64,000 nt of DNA from Marichromatium gracile (lineage in GTDB: Bacteria; Pseudomonadota; Gammaproteobacteria; Chromatiales; Chromatiaceae). The notes beneath the pieces are model-generated. The model worked only from the letters and a program-made list of their open reading frames with translations, did no database searches and was not told the origin of the DNA. Shown here in pieces: positions 37,594 through 45,251 of this stretch (position 1 is its first letter; every line of letters starts with the position of its first letter). Position numbers and translations under genes: made by a program. The stretch is taken from positions 310,001-374,000 of the forward strand of contig NZ_SMDC01000002.1 in the NCBI RefSeq assembly GCF_004343155.1, given 5' to 3'.

Positions 37594-38943
37594 CTATACT
37601 CCGATCTGATTTTCAATATATTTCTGAAGTACTTCCAGAGCTGCGTCAGTTACTTTGCTACCCAGACCAAAGAGAAAGCCTTTCAATTTTTGTTTTGCTG
37701 ATAATCTATCTGATTTTGGCGCGTCCGGATCTAGCACCTCATGAACAGCGGATGAAAGCTCTGCTTTTCTATTTTCTGCATATTTATTAATTAGCTCAAG
37801 TATTTCTCGTGCCTCATGGCCGATATGTTGATCTCCGTATATTTCTTGAGACACAACTCCATTTACAGTTTGGATAATCTGCGGTTTTAAGTTGATAGCT
37901 ACATTTTCTGAGCCAGAAATCTTTAGAGGAGACTGGGCTAAACTAAGCGCACTACCAAGAAAGCCTGCTTGTGGTATAGTGTCATCAACAATGGAAGTAA
38001 TAACATCCCAGTCCAAATTAACCGGTAGCGCATCTGTTAATTCTGATTCCAGCCTATGACGAATCGAAAGTATCTTTCTTTCCCTTTCTTGGCGAAGATC
38101 TACGTGTAATCTACGAGCTTCTTTAGAGTATCTGTCAACTATGTTAATTATCGAAGTGGCGGCGAGGCTCTTGTCTCGAAGAATAACTTTGGCTTTTGAT
38201 GGGTCAGATGCACATATGTCCATAAACTTTGAAAACTCATCAAAATCTTCCGCTATATCTCTCGCTGAATCTTCACTTTCGCCAAAAAATTCATAAATTA
38301 CTCCTTGATTGGTTTGATATTGATCCAGTCTAGAACTAACTCCGCTAACTTTCGATAAGTAGTCTCTGAAAAGCTGTAAGAGTTTATCTGCCTCTAATGC
38401 CCACATTCTTTCGGAAGGTACGTACAGCCTGAAAAGCAAATTATTTTCATTTTGTTCCAGGAACGAAGTTGCCAAAACTGTAAGCTCTGCATTCTTCTTG
38501 TACGGCATTACATTCAGGCAATGTTTTTTCATCATCGAATTAACGATTTCAAGTGTGACATCTCTAGGTTGGCCAAAATAATGCCCAAATAATGGGTTTT
38601 GCTCCTCCTTGTCATCTTGGTGCGGATCTTCTGCCAATCCCGAGAGTAACGCCTCATATACGAAAACTATATTGGGGTGCTGGGCTATCTCGTGAAATAA
38701 TCTCTCAGCTAACTCTTTGTATTCCTCTGAAGCTATAGCTCGATACGTATGTGGAGTTAGCTTAACGATTGTGCCTTTAATCTGATATTTTTCGTAGTAA
38801 TAGAAAATAGTGTTCCAATTTTGAATACTTGAATCTAGCAGCTTCTTTTTAAACTGTGTATTTGTAGACTTAAGTTTACTTGTTACCCCTTCATGATCGG
38901 CTGTACCGAGAAGCAAAAAAAGCGGCAAATCTCTTTGTGGCAT
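37594..38943 (-). CDS. Unknown AT-rich accessory protein, 449 residues
   Basis: I do not recognise a family. The gene is far more AT-rich than the chromosome around it, indicating transfer. The product is soluble in appearance and mostly helical, with no signal peptide. A charged region (about residues 240-300, RYSKEARRLHVDLRQERER) could be coiled coil. The last third contains VNGVVSQEIYGDQHIG and ends in a hydrophobic FLFGLGSKVTDAALEVLQKY helix. ATG 38943 has AGGA a few bases upstream, and a TTG at 38961 is possible. Its location beside an integration site and a transposase suggests a defence or other accessory role, without direct evidence. Confidence 0.7.
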   Translation of the reverse strand: MPQRDLPLFLLLGTADHEGVTSKLKSTNTQFKKKLLDSSIQNWNTIFYYYEKYQIKGTIVKLTPHTYRAIASEEYKELAERLFHEIAQHPNIVFVYEALLSGLAEDPHQDDKEEQNPLFGHYFGQPRDVTLEIVNSMMKKHCLNVMPYKKNAELTVLATSFLEQNENNLLFRLYVPSERMWALEADKLLQLFRDYLSKVSGVSSRLDQYQTNQGVIYEFFGESEDSARDIAEDFDEFSKFMDICASDPSKAKVILRDKSLAATSIINIVDRYSKEARRLHVDLRQERERKILSIRHRLESELTDALPVNLDWDVITSIVDDTIPQAGFLGSALSLAQSPLKISGSENVAINLKPQIIQTVNGVVSQEIYGDQHIGHEAREILELINKYAENRKAELSSAVHEVLDPDAPKSDRLSAKQKLKGFLFGLGSKVTDAALEVLQKYIENQIGV

Positions 38944-39030
38944 GTTTTTTCCTACGTTCAATTGCGGAAGAAAAAGGACACCCAGACTCCAATTCCCCAG
39001 CCACCAAATCCTACACTTCCCCCTCCTGCA

Positions 39031-39060
39031 AAAACAAAAAAAGCCCGCTCACGCGGGCTT
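39031..39060 (-). terminator. Leftward terminator, probably the original guaA terminator
   Basis: AAGCCCGC (39041-39048) pairs with GCGGGCTT (39053-39060) around a TCAC loop. Read leftward it is followed by a T-rich tract (TTTTTGTTTT at 39040-39031). It would end transcription of the small gene at 39230-39439. It lies about 64 bp outside the proposed left attachment site, which is where the guaA terminator would be without the element. Confidence 0.8.
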
Positions 39061-39123
39061 CTTCCTCTCTTCCTGATCTCTAGCTGCCGCCAGCAACGCA
39101 CCCCAGCGACAGCCCTCCCGACC

Positions 39124-39135
39124 TCACTCCCACTC
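39124..39135. other. Candidate left attachment site (attL)
   Basis: TCACTCCCACTC here matches TCATTCCCACTC at the last codons and stop of guaA (52848-52859) in 11 of 12 bases and in the same orientation. It marks a plausible left edge of the guaA-integrated element. It is short and imperfect, so the assignment is tentative. Confidence 0.5.
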
Positions 39136-39229
39136 TAATATAAATAGACACAATATATCCATGAAATTCAGGTACTTATAAATCTACCATCTAGCAATAC
39201 CATAAATTATACCACACGAAGAATTTTTG

Positions 39230-39439
39230 CTACTTTTTTGCAGCTCTGCGCTTCCGAAGCTCAGTCCGAGCCCAGGCAGATGCCTCTGCCATGTCACTGC
39301 GTAGCTCTTGCCGCTCCTCAGGGGTCAACCAACGCACTGCGGATTCGCCCCCTTCAGCCTGCTCCAGAGACCAACGCATACTATCTGCCTTGACCTCTGC
39401 TGCCGATGCCTGTGACGCTCGGCACTCTTGTTCGCTCAT
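39230..39439 (-). CDS. Small hypothetical protein, 69 residues
   Basis: This is a charged, helical 69-residue product starting MSEQECRASQASAAEVKADS and ending in a Lys/Arg-rich tail (RTELRKRRAAKK). ATG 39439 is supported by GAGAGGCGG just upstream. A terminator in the right direction lies at 39060-39031. Composition and position at the inner edge of the element suggest an accessory gene. I do not recognise a family. Confidence 0.55.
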   Translation of the reverse strand: MSEQECRASQASAAEVKADSMRWSLEQAEGGESAVRWLTPEERQELRSDMAEASAWARTELRKRRAAKK

Positions 39440-39563
39440 ACCGCCTCTCAAACTTATACCAAGAATCAATTGCTCAGTGTATATTTTTTAGCGAAAGAAA
39501 AAAATTCTGTCGGTTTATGATAACTGGTAAATTGTCGATATTAAATGAAAAAAGGAGCTCTTC

Positions 39564-41258
39564 ATGGTCATGACAATAGATGAGATTAACGATTTAAGTG
39601 AAGAGGCTGATTTACATATACTAAACAGGGACTATGAAGCTCTGGAAAGTCTTATTGAGAGATTGACGTCAAAAGACTTTGATTTTGAACATCCTCTTTA
39701 TGAGGCTCATTACCTTTACACAATAGCAAACTGCTATTCCGTACTTTACGAGGATCGGAGGGTTGAATGGTACTCAGACGACCTAATGAAAGCAATAATC
39801 TATTACAGAAAATCGCTTCACAGAATACCAAAACCTGACTGGAATGACATGCCTGAAAATATTCAGGCATTTAACAACCTTAAGTCGATGGTTCTAACTA
39901 ACCTGGCTAACCACCTTTCTTCTCAAGGAAGGGTTTTATGTTGCATACCTTTTTATGATGAAGCCATAGCTATAAATAGAAAAATAGAAGCGATTGCATC
40001 AAAGGCTAGAAACCAGCTATTTCTTGGCGAATCTCTTTATGACAATGGGCACAAAGAGTATCACTATTTTATAGCCTACAGGCTTACCAAAGAGGCCACA
40101 GATAATATCGAAGAACTATATCCTGAACACAGAGTCGATTTAGAGAGGGATGGGTGCTTAATTAAATTCAAGGAATGGTTCGAGGAGAACTTTGAGGAAT
40201 CTTCCTTCGATTACTTTTCAGCAGAGTATAACAGCTCAAAAACGAGAAAGGAAAAACAATACCTGCAATGGTGTGCAAGGAATAAGCTATTTATTAACGA
40301 CCTAAATGATGTCTGCGATTTTGAAATATCCCATCAGGATGTTCTTGCTCTTCCTTCTTTCTCTCAATCCATAAACTCAACACTCACTATGCATGAAGAG
40401 CTAGCGTATCATGGCAACTTCGATGAAATAAAAAATGACTACTGCTACGCACGCTACTTGTTTTTTACTGCCCACAGCATACCTGATGAAGAACAACACT
40501 TCTATAACTCAACATATCGACATATTGACGACATGTCTCACTCTATAAACAACCTAAAAGTCAGTCATTACAAAACGTCATTCCGGATACTCTATTCATT
40601 ATTCGACAAAATCGCTTATTTAGTAAGTCGCTTTTTTGATCTTAACGATATAAAAGATGACAACATGATAAGCATTGACAACCTATTTCGGGACTTCAAG
40701 TCAAGTAACTGGAGAAAAAATTGGAAGCCCAATAAAAAGCTAGGGACTAGCGACAATCATTTCATTCATGCTTTATTTTATATATTAAAAGATATTCGCG
40801 ACGTTAAAGACACTTCATCTGTTTCAAAGTGGATAGACCCAGACGCTAAAGCATTTTCTGAAATTAGGAATGCCATGGAGCATAGATCACTTAAAATAGT
40901 AGATGATTTCGGTTATGAACTAACAACTTCACATAACAGTTATCATGAAAGTGAATTAGAAAAGCTTAATCTAAAAATTAAAAGAATAAGAGAGCAGTTA
41001 CAATCCCCCTTACCCCCTGAAGAATCCAAAACACTAGAATCCGACCTGGAAAAGCTCGAATCGGATCTTTATGAAAAGAAAAAATTAAGCTCACATTCTC
41101 TATTAATACCTATGAGTCAATTTGAGTCCCGACTAATGACGCTAATAAAACTGGCAAGAAACTCAATCATTTATCTATCGCTATCCATCCACCTCGAAGA
41201 AAAGAAGCGCCCTAATGATAAGATATACTTGCCAATGGGCGTCCCATTAAAAGATTAA
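39564..41258 (+). CDS. LA2681-like HEPN-domain protein
   Basis: This 564-residue AT-rich gene encodes a protein with TPR-like helical pairs in the first 200 residues (ADLHILNRDYEALESLI, LYTIANCYSVLYE and LVLTNLANHLSSQG-type repeats). A C-terminal HEPN domain of the LA2681 type follows. The HEPN RNase motif Rx4-6H is intact as R435-NAME-H440. HEPN proteins of this kind are usually ribonucleases in toxin or anti-phage systems. No obvious partner antitoxin (MNT-type) adjoins. AAAGGAG at 39551-39557 supports ATG 39564. A strong terminator follows. Confidence 0.8.
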   Translation: MVMTIDEINDLSEEADLHILNRDYEALESLIERLTSKDFDFEHPLYEAHYLYTIANCYSVLYEDRRVEWYSDDLMKAIIYYRKSLHRIPKPDWNDMPENIQAFNNLKSMVLTNLANHLSSQGRVLCCIPFYDEAIAINRKIEAIASKARNQLFLGESLYDNGHKEYHYFIAYRLTKEATDNIEELYPEHRVDLERDGCLIKFKEWFEENFEESSFDYFSAEYNSSKTRKEKQYLQWCARNKLFINDLNDVCDFEISHQDVLALPSFSQSINSTLTMHEELAYHGNFDEIKNDYCYARYLFFTAHSIPDEEQHFYNSTYRHIDDMSHSINNLKVSHYKTSFRILYSLFDKIAYLVSRFFDLNDIKDDNMISIDNLFRDFKSSNWRKNWKPNKKLGTSDNHFIHALFYILKDIRDVKDTSSVSKWIDPDAKAFSEIRNAMEHRSLKIVDDFGYELTTSHNSYHESELEKLNLKIKRIREQLQSPLPPEESKTLESDLEKLESDLYEKKKLSSHSLLIPMSQFESRLMTLIKLARNSIIYLSLSIHLEEKKRPNDKIYLPMGVPLKD

Positions 41259-41261
41259 TCA

Positions 41262-41292
41262 AAGATAAGGCGGGGCTGCACCGCCTTATCTT
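41262..41292. terminator. 12-bp hairpin terminator after HEPN gene
   Basis: AAGATAAGGCGG (41262-41273) pairs perfectly with CCGCCTTATCTT (41281-41292), loop 7 nt. It lies between the convergent HEPN gene and traJ and could serve both. Confidence 0.8.
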
Positions 41293-41314
41293 AGTATTGA
41301 GTCCGTTCTCAGCT

Positions 41315-41692
41315 TCATAATTCAGACCTCGGCATAACAATCTTGGTCATGACCTTACCCATTTCCTCCTGTGTCGCCTCAATCTTGCTGAGAACAGCAA
41401 GGATTGTAGACTGGCCGAACTGGGCAGTTCGCACGTCATCGGTAAGCCATAGCTTCAATAGGCCACCTAAGCGGCCAAGGTCGCCGTTGATTCGGGCCAA
41501 TTCCCGAACCTGCTCATAATCCACCACACCAGAGATGTGATAACCCTGACCGACTTCGCGTAAGTACCGTGCAGCACTCATACCAGCTCGCTTTGCCTGA
41601 GTCTCGATTTGTTCCTTTTCCTCGGGCAGGCAGTACACCTTGATAGGTGTACTGCTCTTCCTCGTTATTCGTTTTTTCTCATCGTTCATCAT
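41315..41692 (-). CDS. traJ: TraJ-like oriT-binding relaxosome protein
   Basis: This 125-residue protein has an N-terminal ribbon-helix-helix-like segment (TPIKVYCLPEEKEQIETQAK and MSAARYLREVGQG) and a central LARINGDLGRLGGLLKLWL, characteristic of IncP TraJ. In RP4, TraJ binds the oriT arm and recruits the TraI relaxase. An RP4-type oriT lies at 45028-45090 in this element, though unlike RP4 it is 3.3 kb away rather than adjacent. It is the last gene of the leftward trbJ-trbK-trbL run. No traI gene is in the window, so a relaxase must come from elsewhere. Confidence 0.85.
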   Translation of the reverse strand: MMNDEKKRITRKSSTPIKVYCLPEEKEQIETQAKRAGMSAARYLREVGQGYHISGVVDYEQVRELARINGDLGRLGGLLKLWLTDDVRTAQFGQSTILAVLSKIEATQEEMGKVMTKIVMPRSEL

Positions 41693-41700
41693 CTTTTGCC

Positions 41701-41928
41701 TTACCTCCTTATCACCTGGCGGATAGTGTCCAAAGCCAGTTCGAAGTCCTCCGGCGTCGCTCGGCCAGTTTCAGCCTGGTAGTAAAGGATGGTGAACATA
41801 TTGGCGACCGCCTCCGCGACGGGCGAAACCTGCCGGGCGGTTTCCTGGTCAATGAACTCCAAGGCGGCCAGCTCGGTTGCTGCCTGATGAATTGCTTGCT
41901 GAACTTCGATATTATGCGTGGTTGTCAT
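41701..41928 (-). CDS. Small hypothetical protein upstream of traJ
   Basis: This is a 75-residue acidic helical protein (MTTTHNIEVQQAIHQAATEL and so on, ending LALDTIRQVIRR). AGAGGTGACAC precedes the ATG, and the stop lies nine bases before traJ. It is part of the transfer operon by position and may be a relaxosome accessory protein. I do not recognise the family. Confidence 0.6.
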   Translation of the reverse strand: MTTTHNIEVQQAIHQAATELAALEFIDQETARQVSPVAEAVANMFTILYYQAETGRATPEDFELALDTIRQVIRR

Positions 41929-41996
41929 GTGTCACCTCTCTGACAGGTGGTATGTGAAAATGCGGGCCGGTGCACCATCACTGGCCCGTGTGCTTT

Positions 41997-42263
41997 CTAT
42001 AAGCCGGTATTGGAAAACCCGGCCACTTCTGAAAACGGGGTTTTCCCGGTTCCAGCCCCTGCGTCATTGCTGATGCGTGTGCTGCTCGATGCCTCCATTC
42101 GGCTAGTAGGGTCCGGGCGATTCACAAAGGCCGCAATCTCCGCGTAGGTGTCTTTCTCTTCCTCGGTCGATGGTTCGACAACCGGCACAAAATTGGCTTC
42201 TGTGCGGGGTTCCTGGGCTTTGTCGAGCATATCCAGGGCAGCCATGAAATTACGTTCTTTCAT
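41997..42263 (-). CDS. Small transfer-operon protein sharing motifs with the TrbL tail
   Basis: This 88-residue protein lies 12 bases after trbL, with AAGGAG at a good distance before ATG 42263. It contains AEIAAFVNR (41-49) and ends KTPFSEVAGFSNTGL. TrbL of this element has NEEVASFVNR at its end and DTPFAQAAGFSGAG near residue 375. SNDAG also recurs as DNDAG in TrbL. The protein is therefore related to, or shares a binding partner with, the TrbL C-terminal tail. No known family is recognised. Confidence 0.6.
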   Translation of the reverse strand: MKERNFMAALDMLDKAQEPRTEANFVPVVEPSTEEEKDTYAEIAAFVNRPDPTSRMEASSSTRISNDAGAGTGKTPFSEVAGFSNTGL

Positions 42264-42275
42264 CGTCTTATCTCC

Positions 42276-43898
42276 TTACGTATCTTGCCGATCGCGGTTC
42301 ACAAAGCTGGCAACCTCTTCATTACGTTCCTGCTGGCGTTCCTGGGCATACGAAACGTAGTCCCCGACGTCGAAGGTGTGCTTTTCCGGGTCGCGTGCTT
42401 GCCACTCAGCGTGTGACTGGCGGGCCTTGTCCTGGTCCTCGCTGGACAGCGCATCAAAGCCGCCTGTTTGGTTTACCCAGCCGCCGCTGTTGCCACCGCT
42501 CAAGCTATCGCTGTCGAACGATGCGGTATCACTCACCTGATCAGCGCTACCAGCATCGTTATCACTCTTTGGCTCCATGCTTTCACGAATTGAGGATGCC
42601 AGGCGCCCTCCGGCGGTCTGATTAGCCTTGTTTTGAAAACTACCGGCCATCTTTGCCCCGACCCCTTTAGCAAGCTCGCCAGCCGTTCCGGCTGCTAGAG
42701 AAGCTGCCCGACCAAACCCACCGCCAGAGCTGGAACTACCCGCTCCGGAAAAACCTGCTGCCTGGGCAAATGGCGTATCACCCGTGCTCGCGTTATCGCT
42801 GCCAGTGGTGCTACCACCCCAGCTTTCGCCGGTATCACTAGAGCTACGGCCGAAGCTCGGCATGTCTCCACCGGCCATACTGGATTGCGCCTTTTGAAAG
42901 GCTGCTTTTACAGCACTAGCTCCACCGGCCATATTAGTCGCCCCGGACATTGCAGCGCTTCCAAGCGCAGCACCACCCGATGCGACGGCTGCACCGGCAC
43001 CGACAGCACCACCAATCAAGGCCCCTGCACTGAATGAACTACCAGCGCTCGCAGCACCACCACCGCCAGGGATCAAACCTGCAACCACGTTTGGTACGGA
43101 GTTAACGAGAATAACCATGACAAGGGACACAACGAAAATGACCAACAATTCGTCCATTGGCGCACCTTCTGAAAGGTCGGAGTGATAACCATCGATAATA
43201 GAAATAGCGATCCCAACCAGCAGTGTCATTGTCATGATTTTGAGTGCTATACCGGCCACACTCCTGAAATAGTTGACGGCAATGTCAGAGGTCCAGCGCG
43301 AGCCACCGAAGCCCAATACAAAAATCCCCGCGTAAGCAATAATCCATGCCGTAACTAGGGCAAGAAGAACGTTGGCCGCGACAATGGCCATGCATGCCAA
43401 TATGGCAAGCGTGGTTAGGAAGATGGACAAGTTGTCCATAGGGCTAGTGATGCTATAGCTGCTCGCTGCCTTAGCGATAATGTCAAACGCAATATCTATC
43501 GGCGTGGACGGATTTAACCCCCTTGGCAGGCCGGATGCTTCAGTCGCGATATTTCTCAACGAGTTGATAATATCCATTGCAAAGCCAGGCCCATTGATCA
43601 ACAGCCACCAAAAGAACCCGGTAGTAATGGTGAAGCGGGTAAACTCAGCGAAGAATTCGCCAATGTCGGCTTTGCGCAATGCCATCATGCCGAACGTCCA
43701 GACCATTGAGATAACAACCAGTGTCCAGAATAACCAGGACGCATGATCAGTAATTGTTGTCGCCCAATTTGAGCTTTCGGTTAAAAAACGGTCCGAAACT
43801 TCATTCAACACACCGCCTTTATCTATTTCGGCAAAGGCGGCTGGTGAAATGGAAGCAAAGGGCAGTACTGCCCCAAAGCGAAGAAGTACTGTTTTCAT
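42276..43898 (-). CDS. trbL: P-type conjugative transfer protein TrbL
   Basis: TrbL is the VirB6-like polytopic inner-membrane component of the IncP mating pore. The 540-residue product has a signal-like N-terminus (about 1-23) and about six hydrophobic segments between 50 and 285, including DHASWLFWTLVVISMVWTF. A Gly/Ser/Ala-rich region from about 290 and a long hydrophilic tail with repeated TPF/AGFS and FVNR motifs follow. Length and order match TrbL of P-type systems. Neighbours are trbK and trbJ. None of trbB-I is present. Confidence 0.9.
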   Translation of the reverse strand: MKTVLLRFGAVLPFASISPAAFAEIDKGGVLNEVSDRFLTESSNWATTITDHASWLFWTLVVISMVWTFGMMALRKADIGEFFAEFTRFTITTGFFWWLLINGPGFAMDIINSLRNIATEASGLPRGLNPSTPIDIAFDIIAKAASSYSITSPMDNLSIFLTTLAILACMAIVAANVLLALVTAWIIAYAGIFVLGFGGSRWTSDIAVNYFRSVAGIALKIMTMTLLVGIAISIIDGYHSDLSEGAPMDELLVIFVVSLVMVILVNSVPNVVAGLIPGGGGAASAGSSFSAGALIGGAVGAGAAVASGGAALGSAAMSGATNMAGGASAVKAAFQKAQSSMAGGDMPSFGRSSSDTGESWGGSTTGSDNASTGDTPFAQAAGFSGAGSSSSGGGFGRAASLAAGTAGELAKGVGAKMAGSFQNKANQTAGGRLASSIRESMEPKSDNDAGSADQVSDTASFDSDSLSGGNSGGWVNQTGGFDALSSEDQDKARQSHAEWQARDPEKHTFDVGDYVSYAQERQQERNEEVASFVNRDRQDT

Positions 43899-43899
43899 A

Positions 43900-44079
43900 T
43901 CAGAACTCCTTGCTCTTAGAGCGATCCACCGGTTCTTTCAGGCTATCGTAGATAGTCCCGTCCTGTTTTTCGCACTGCTCTTGCTGTGGGTTTGCTTTTT
44001 CGCAGTTTTCTTCCTTCTCACTACATCCCGCCATGAGGGACAAAGAAAGGAGTGTCAGCATTTGCATCATGTATTTCAT
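43900..44079 (-). CDS. trbK: TrbK-like entry-exclusion lipoprotein
   Basis: This is a 59-residue lipoprotein with signal MKYMMQMLTLLSLSLMAGC, lipobox LMAGC and acylated C19, followed by a charged Cys-containing segment. In RP4, trbK lies between trbJ and trbL and encodes the entry-exclusion lipoprotein, which matches this position. Its last 18 residues (TIYDSLKEPVDRSKSKEF) closely resemble the last 18 of TrbJ. AAGGAG inside the trbJ end serves as its ribosome site, and the same bases at its own end serve trbL. Confidence 0.8.
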   Translation of the reverse strand: MKYMMQMLTLLSLSLMAGCSEKEENCEKANPQQEQCEKQDGTIYDSLKEPVDRSKSKEF

Positions 44080-44081
44080 GC

Positions 44082-44861
44082 TTAGTACTCCTTGCTGTGA
44101 GAACGGTTGACTGGCTGTGACAGCCCCTCATAGAGCTTATCGCGTGAAGCCTGATATTGAGCTTCGCGGTCAGCATCTGCCTGCATTTGCGTGCCAACGG
44201 CATTCTGCTGAGCAATCAGCAGGCTACGGATTTGCAGGAGCTGGTTGGCCTGGTTGCTGGCGAGCTGGTTGGCGTACCCGATAGCGGCCAGTTGGCCGTC
44301 CGCGCCCTGGGCGGCAGATTGCAGACGCAGGAGTTGTCTAGCGTCGGCCTGCAAGTTGTCTTGCTGCTGCTCCAAACCCTTAAACAGCGCGTCGTTGGCT
44401 TTCTTCTGCGATTCAGACGCCAGGCGGCGGTTCTCGGCCATCGCGGCCCGTTCGGCATCGCTGCACCCCGCCGACGAGAAACAAGGCGAGCTGCGGTAAT
44501 AGGCCACGTCCTGGAACTTGCCCAGGTAAGCATCGAGGCTGCCAAGCTGATATTGGTAATAGGAGAGTGTGTTGGTCGCCTGGTTCAGATCGTTGATCGT
44601 GCGTTGCGCCTGGTCCCAAATATGGGCCGCCGGGGCCATCGTGTTTTGCAGTTGGTTTTCATACTGCTGGAGTTGGGTTTGGTATTCCTGAATCTGCTTG
44701 AGCGTCTGCGCGACGGCTTCCATCGCGGACATGATGTTTTGCGATAGGTTGGTGCCATCAACTACAGGAATACCAGCATAGGTAGGCTGAAAAGTGCAGG
44801 CCGTCATGGCGACAACCAGAGTAATTTTAGCGGCTAAATTTTTTCTTTTCACATTTTGCAT
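44082..44861 (-). CDS. trbJ: P-type conjugative transfer protein TrbJ
   Basis: TrbJ is the periplasmic VirB5-like minor pilus component. The 259-residue product has an N-terminal signal (MQNVKRKNLAAKITLVVAM and on to TYAG) and then long helices rich in Gln, such as TLKQIQEYQTQLQQYENQLQ. ATG 44861 follows GGAGATC, and a longer frame back to a TTG at 44987 lacks a signal at its start. It is the first gene of the leftward transfer operon, starting about 170 bp from oriT. Its last residues (KLYEGLSQPVNRSHSKEY) match the TrbK end. Confidence 0.9.
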   Translation of the reverse strand: MQNVKRKNLAAKITLVVAMTACTFQPTYAGIPVVDGTNLSQNIMSAMEAVAQTLKQIQEYQTQLQQYENQLQNTMAPAAHIWDQAQRTINDLNQATNTLSYYQYQLGSLDAYLGKFQDVAYYRSSPCFSSAGCSDAERAAMAENRRLASESQKKANDALFKGLEQQQDNLQADARQLLRLQSAAQGADGQLAAIGYANQLASNQANQLLQIRSLLIAQQNAVGTQMQADADREAQYQASRDKLYEGLSQPVNRSHSKEY

Positions 44862-45027
44862 TCGTTGATCTCCATTACCAATGAATGCTCTATCGTGCCT
44901 TTCAATGCATAACGTATAAGCCCAATAATTGGACATAAAAGTTGACATGGAGAAATTTAATCCAACAACTCCTACGGCGGCAGCCAATGGCCTCGCAGAG
45001 CAGGATTACCGTTGAGCGCCCCGGCGC

Positions 45028-45090
45028 GAATAAGGTAAGTGAAGAAGGAACCGCCGACTTGTCGGTGGGCCTACTTCACCTATCCTGCCC
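45028..45090 (+). other. RP4/IncP-type origin of transfer (oriT)
   Basis: The sequence GAATAAGG...AGTGAAGAAGGAAC..., then an inner hairpin, then GGGCCTACTTCACC and TATCCTGCCCG, follows the RP4 oriT layout almost base for base. The nic motif TATCCTG-C is at 45081-45088, with expected cleavage between G45087 and C45088. The outer inverted repeat, the TraJ-binding arms, is AGGTAAGTGAAGAAGG against CCTACTTCACCT. The inner hairpin CCGCCGAC/GTCGGTGG differs from RP4, as expected for a related but distinct relaxosome. Confidence 0.9.
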
Positions 45091-45192
45091 GCACCTCAGC
45101 GTTGATTCTTGCGCGTACGGCATGTGCATTTCTGTGCAGTAACCTGTTTATTCCTGTGCAAACCGTGTTTTTCCGAGTAAATCGACACTTAC

Positions 45193-45251
45193 AGCGGTAT
45201 GACAGCGCACTTATAGCGACTCAACAGCGCTAAAATAGCGGTCTAGCAGCG
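45193..45251 (+). repeat. Six 11-bp phased AGCG repeats
   Basis: AGCG occurs at 45193, 45204, 45215, 45226, 45237 and 45248, exactly 11 bp apart each time and usually preceded by AC or AT (AYAGCG). One helical turn between units would place all copies on one DNA face. The array lies between oriT and the iterons and contains no gene. It may be a binding array for a plasmid-type replication, partition or control protein. Confidence 0.75.

Noticed and set aside
39230-41258. Classic HEPN-MNT toxin-antitoxin pair
   Set aside because: The 69-residue neighbour shows no nucleotidyltransferase GSx(n)DxD motif and is divergent, not co-operonic.
41315-44861. Complete conjugative (self-transmissible) system
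   Set aside because: Only trbJ, trbK, trbL and traJ are recognisable. No relaxase, coupling ATPase, VirB4-like TrbE or TrbB is in the element.
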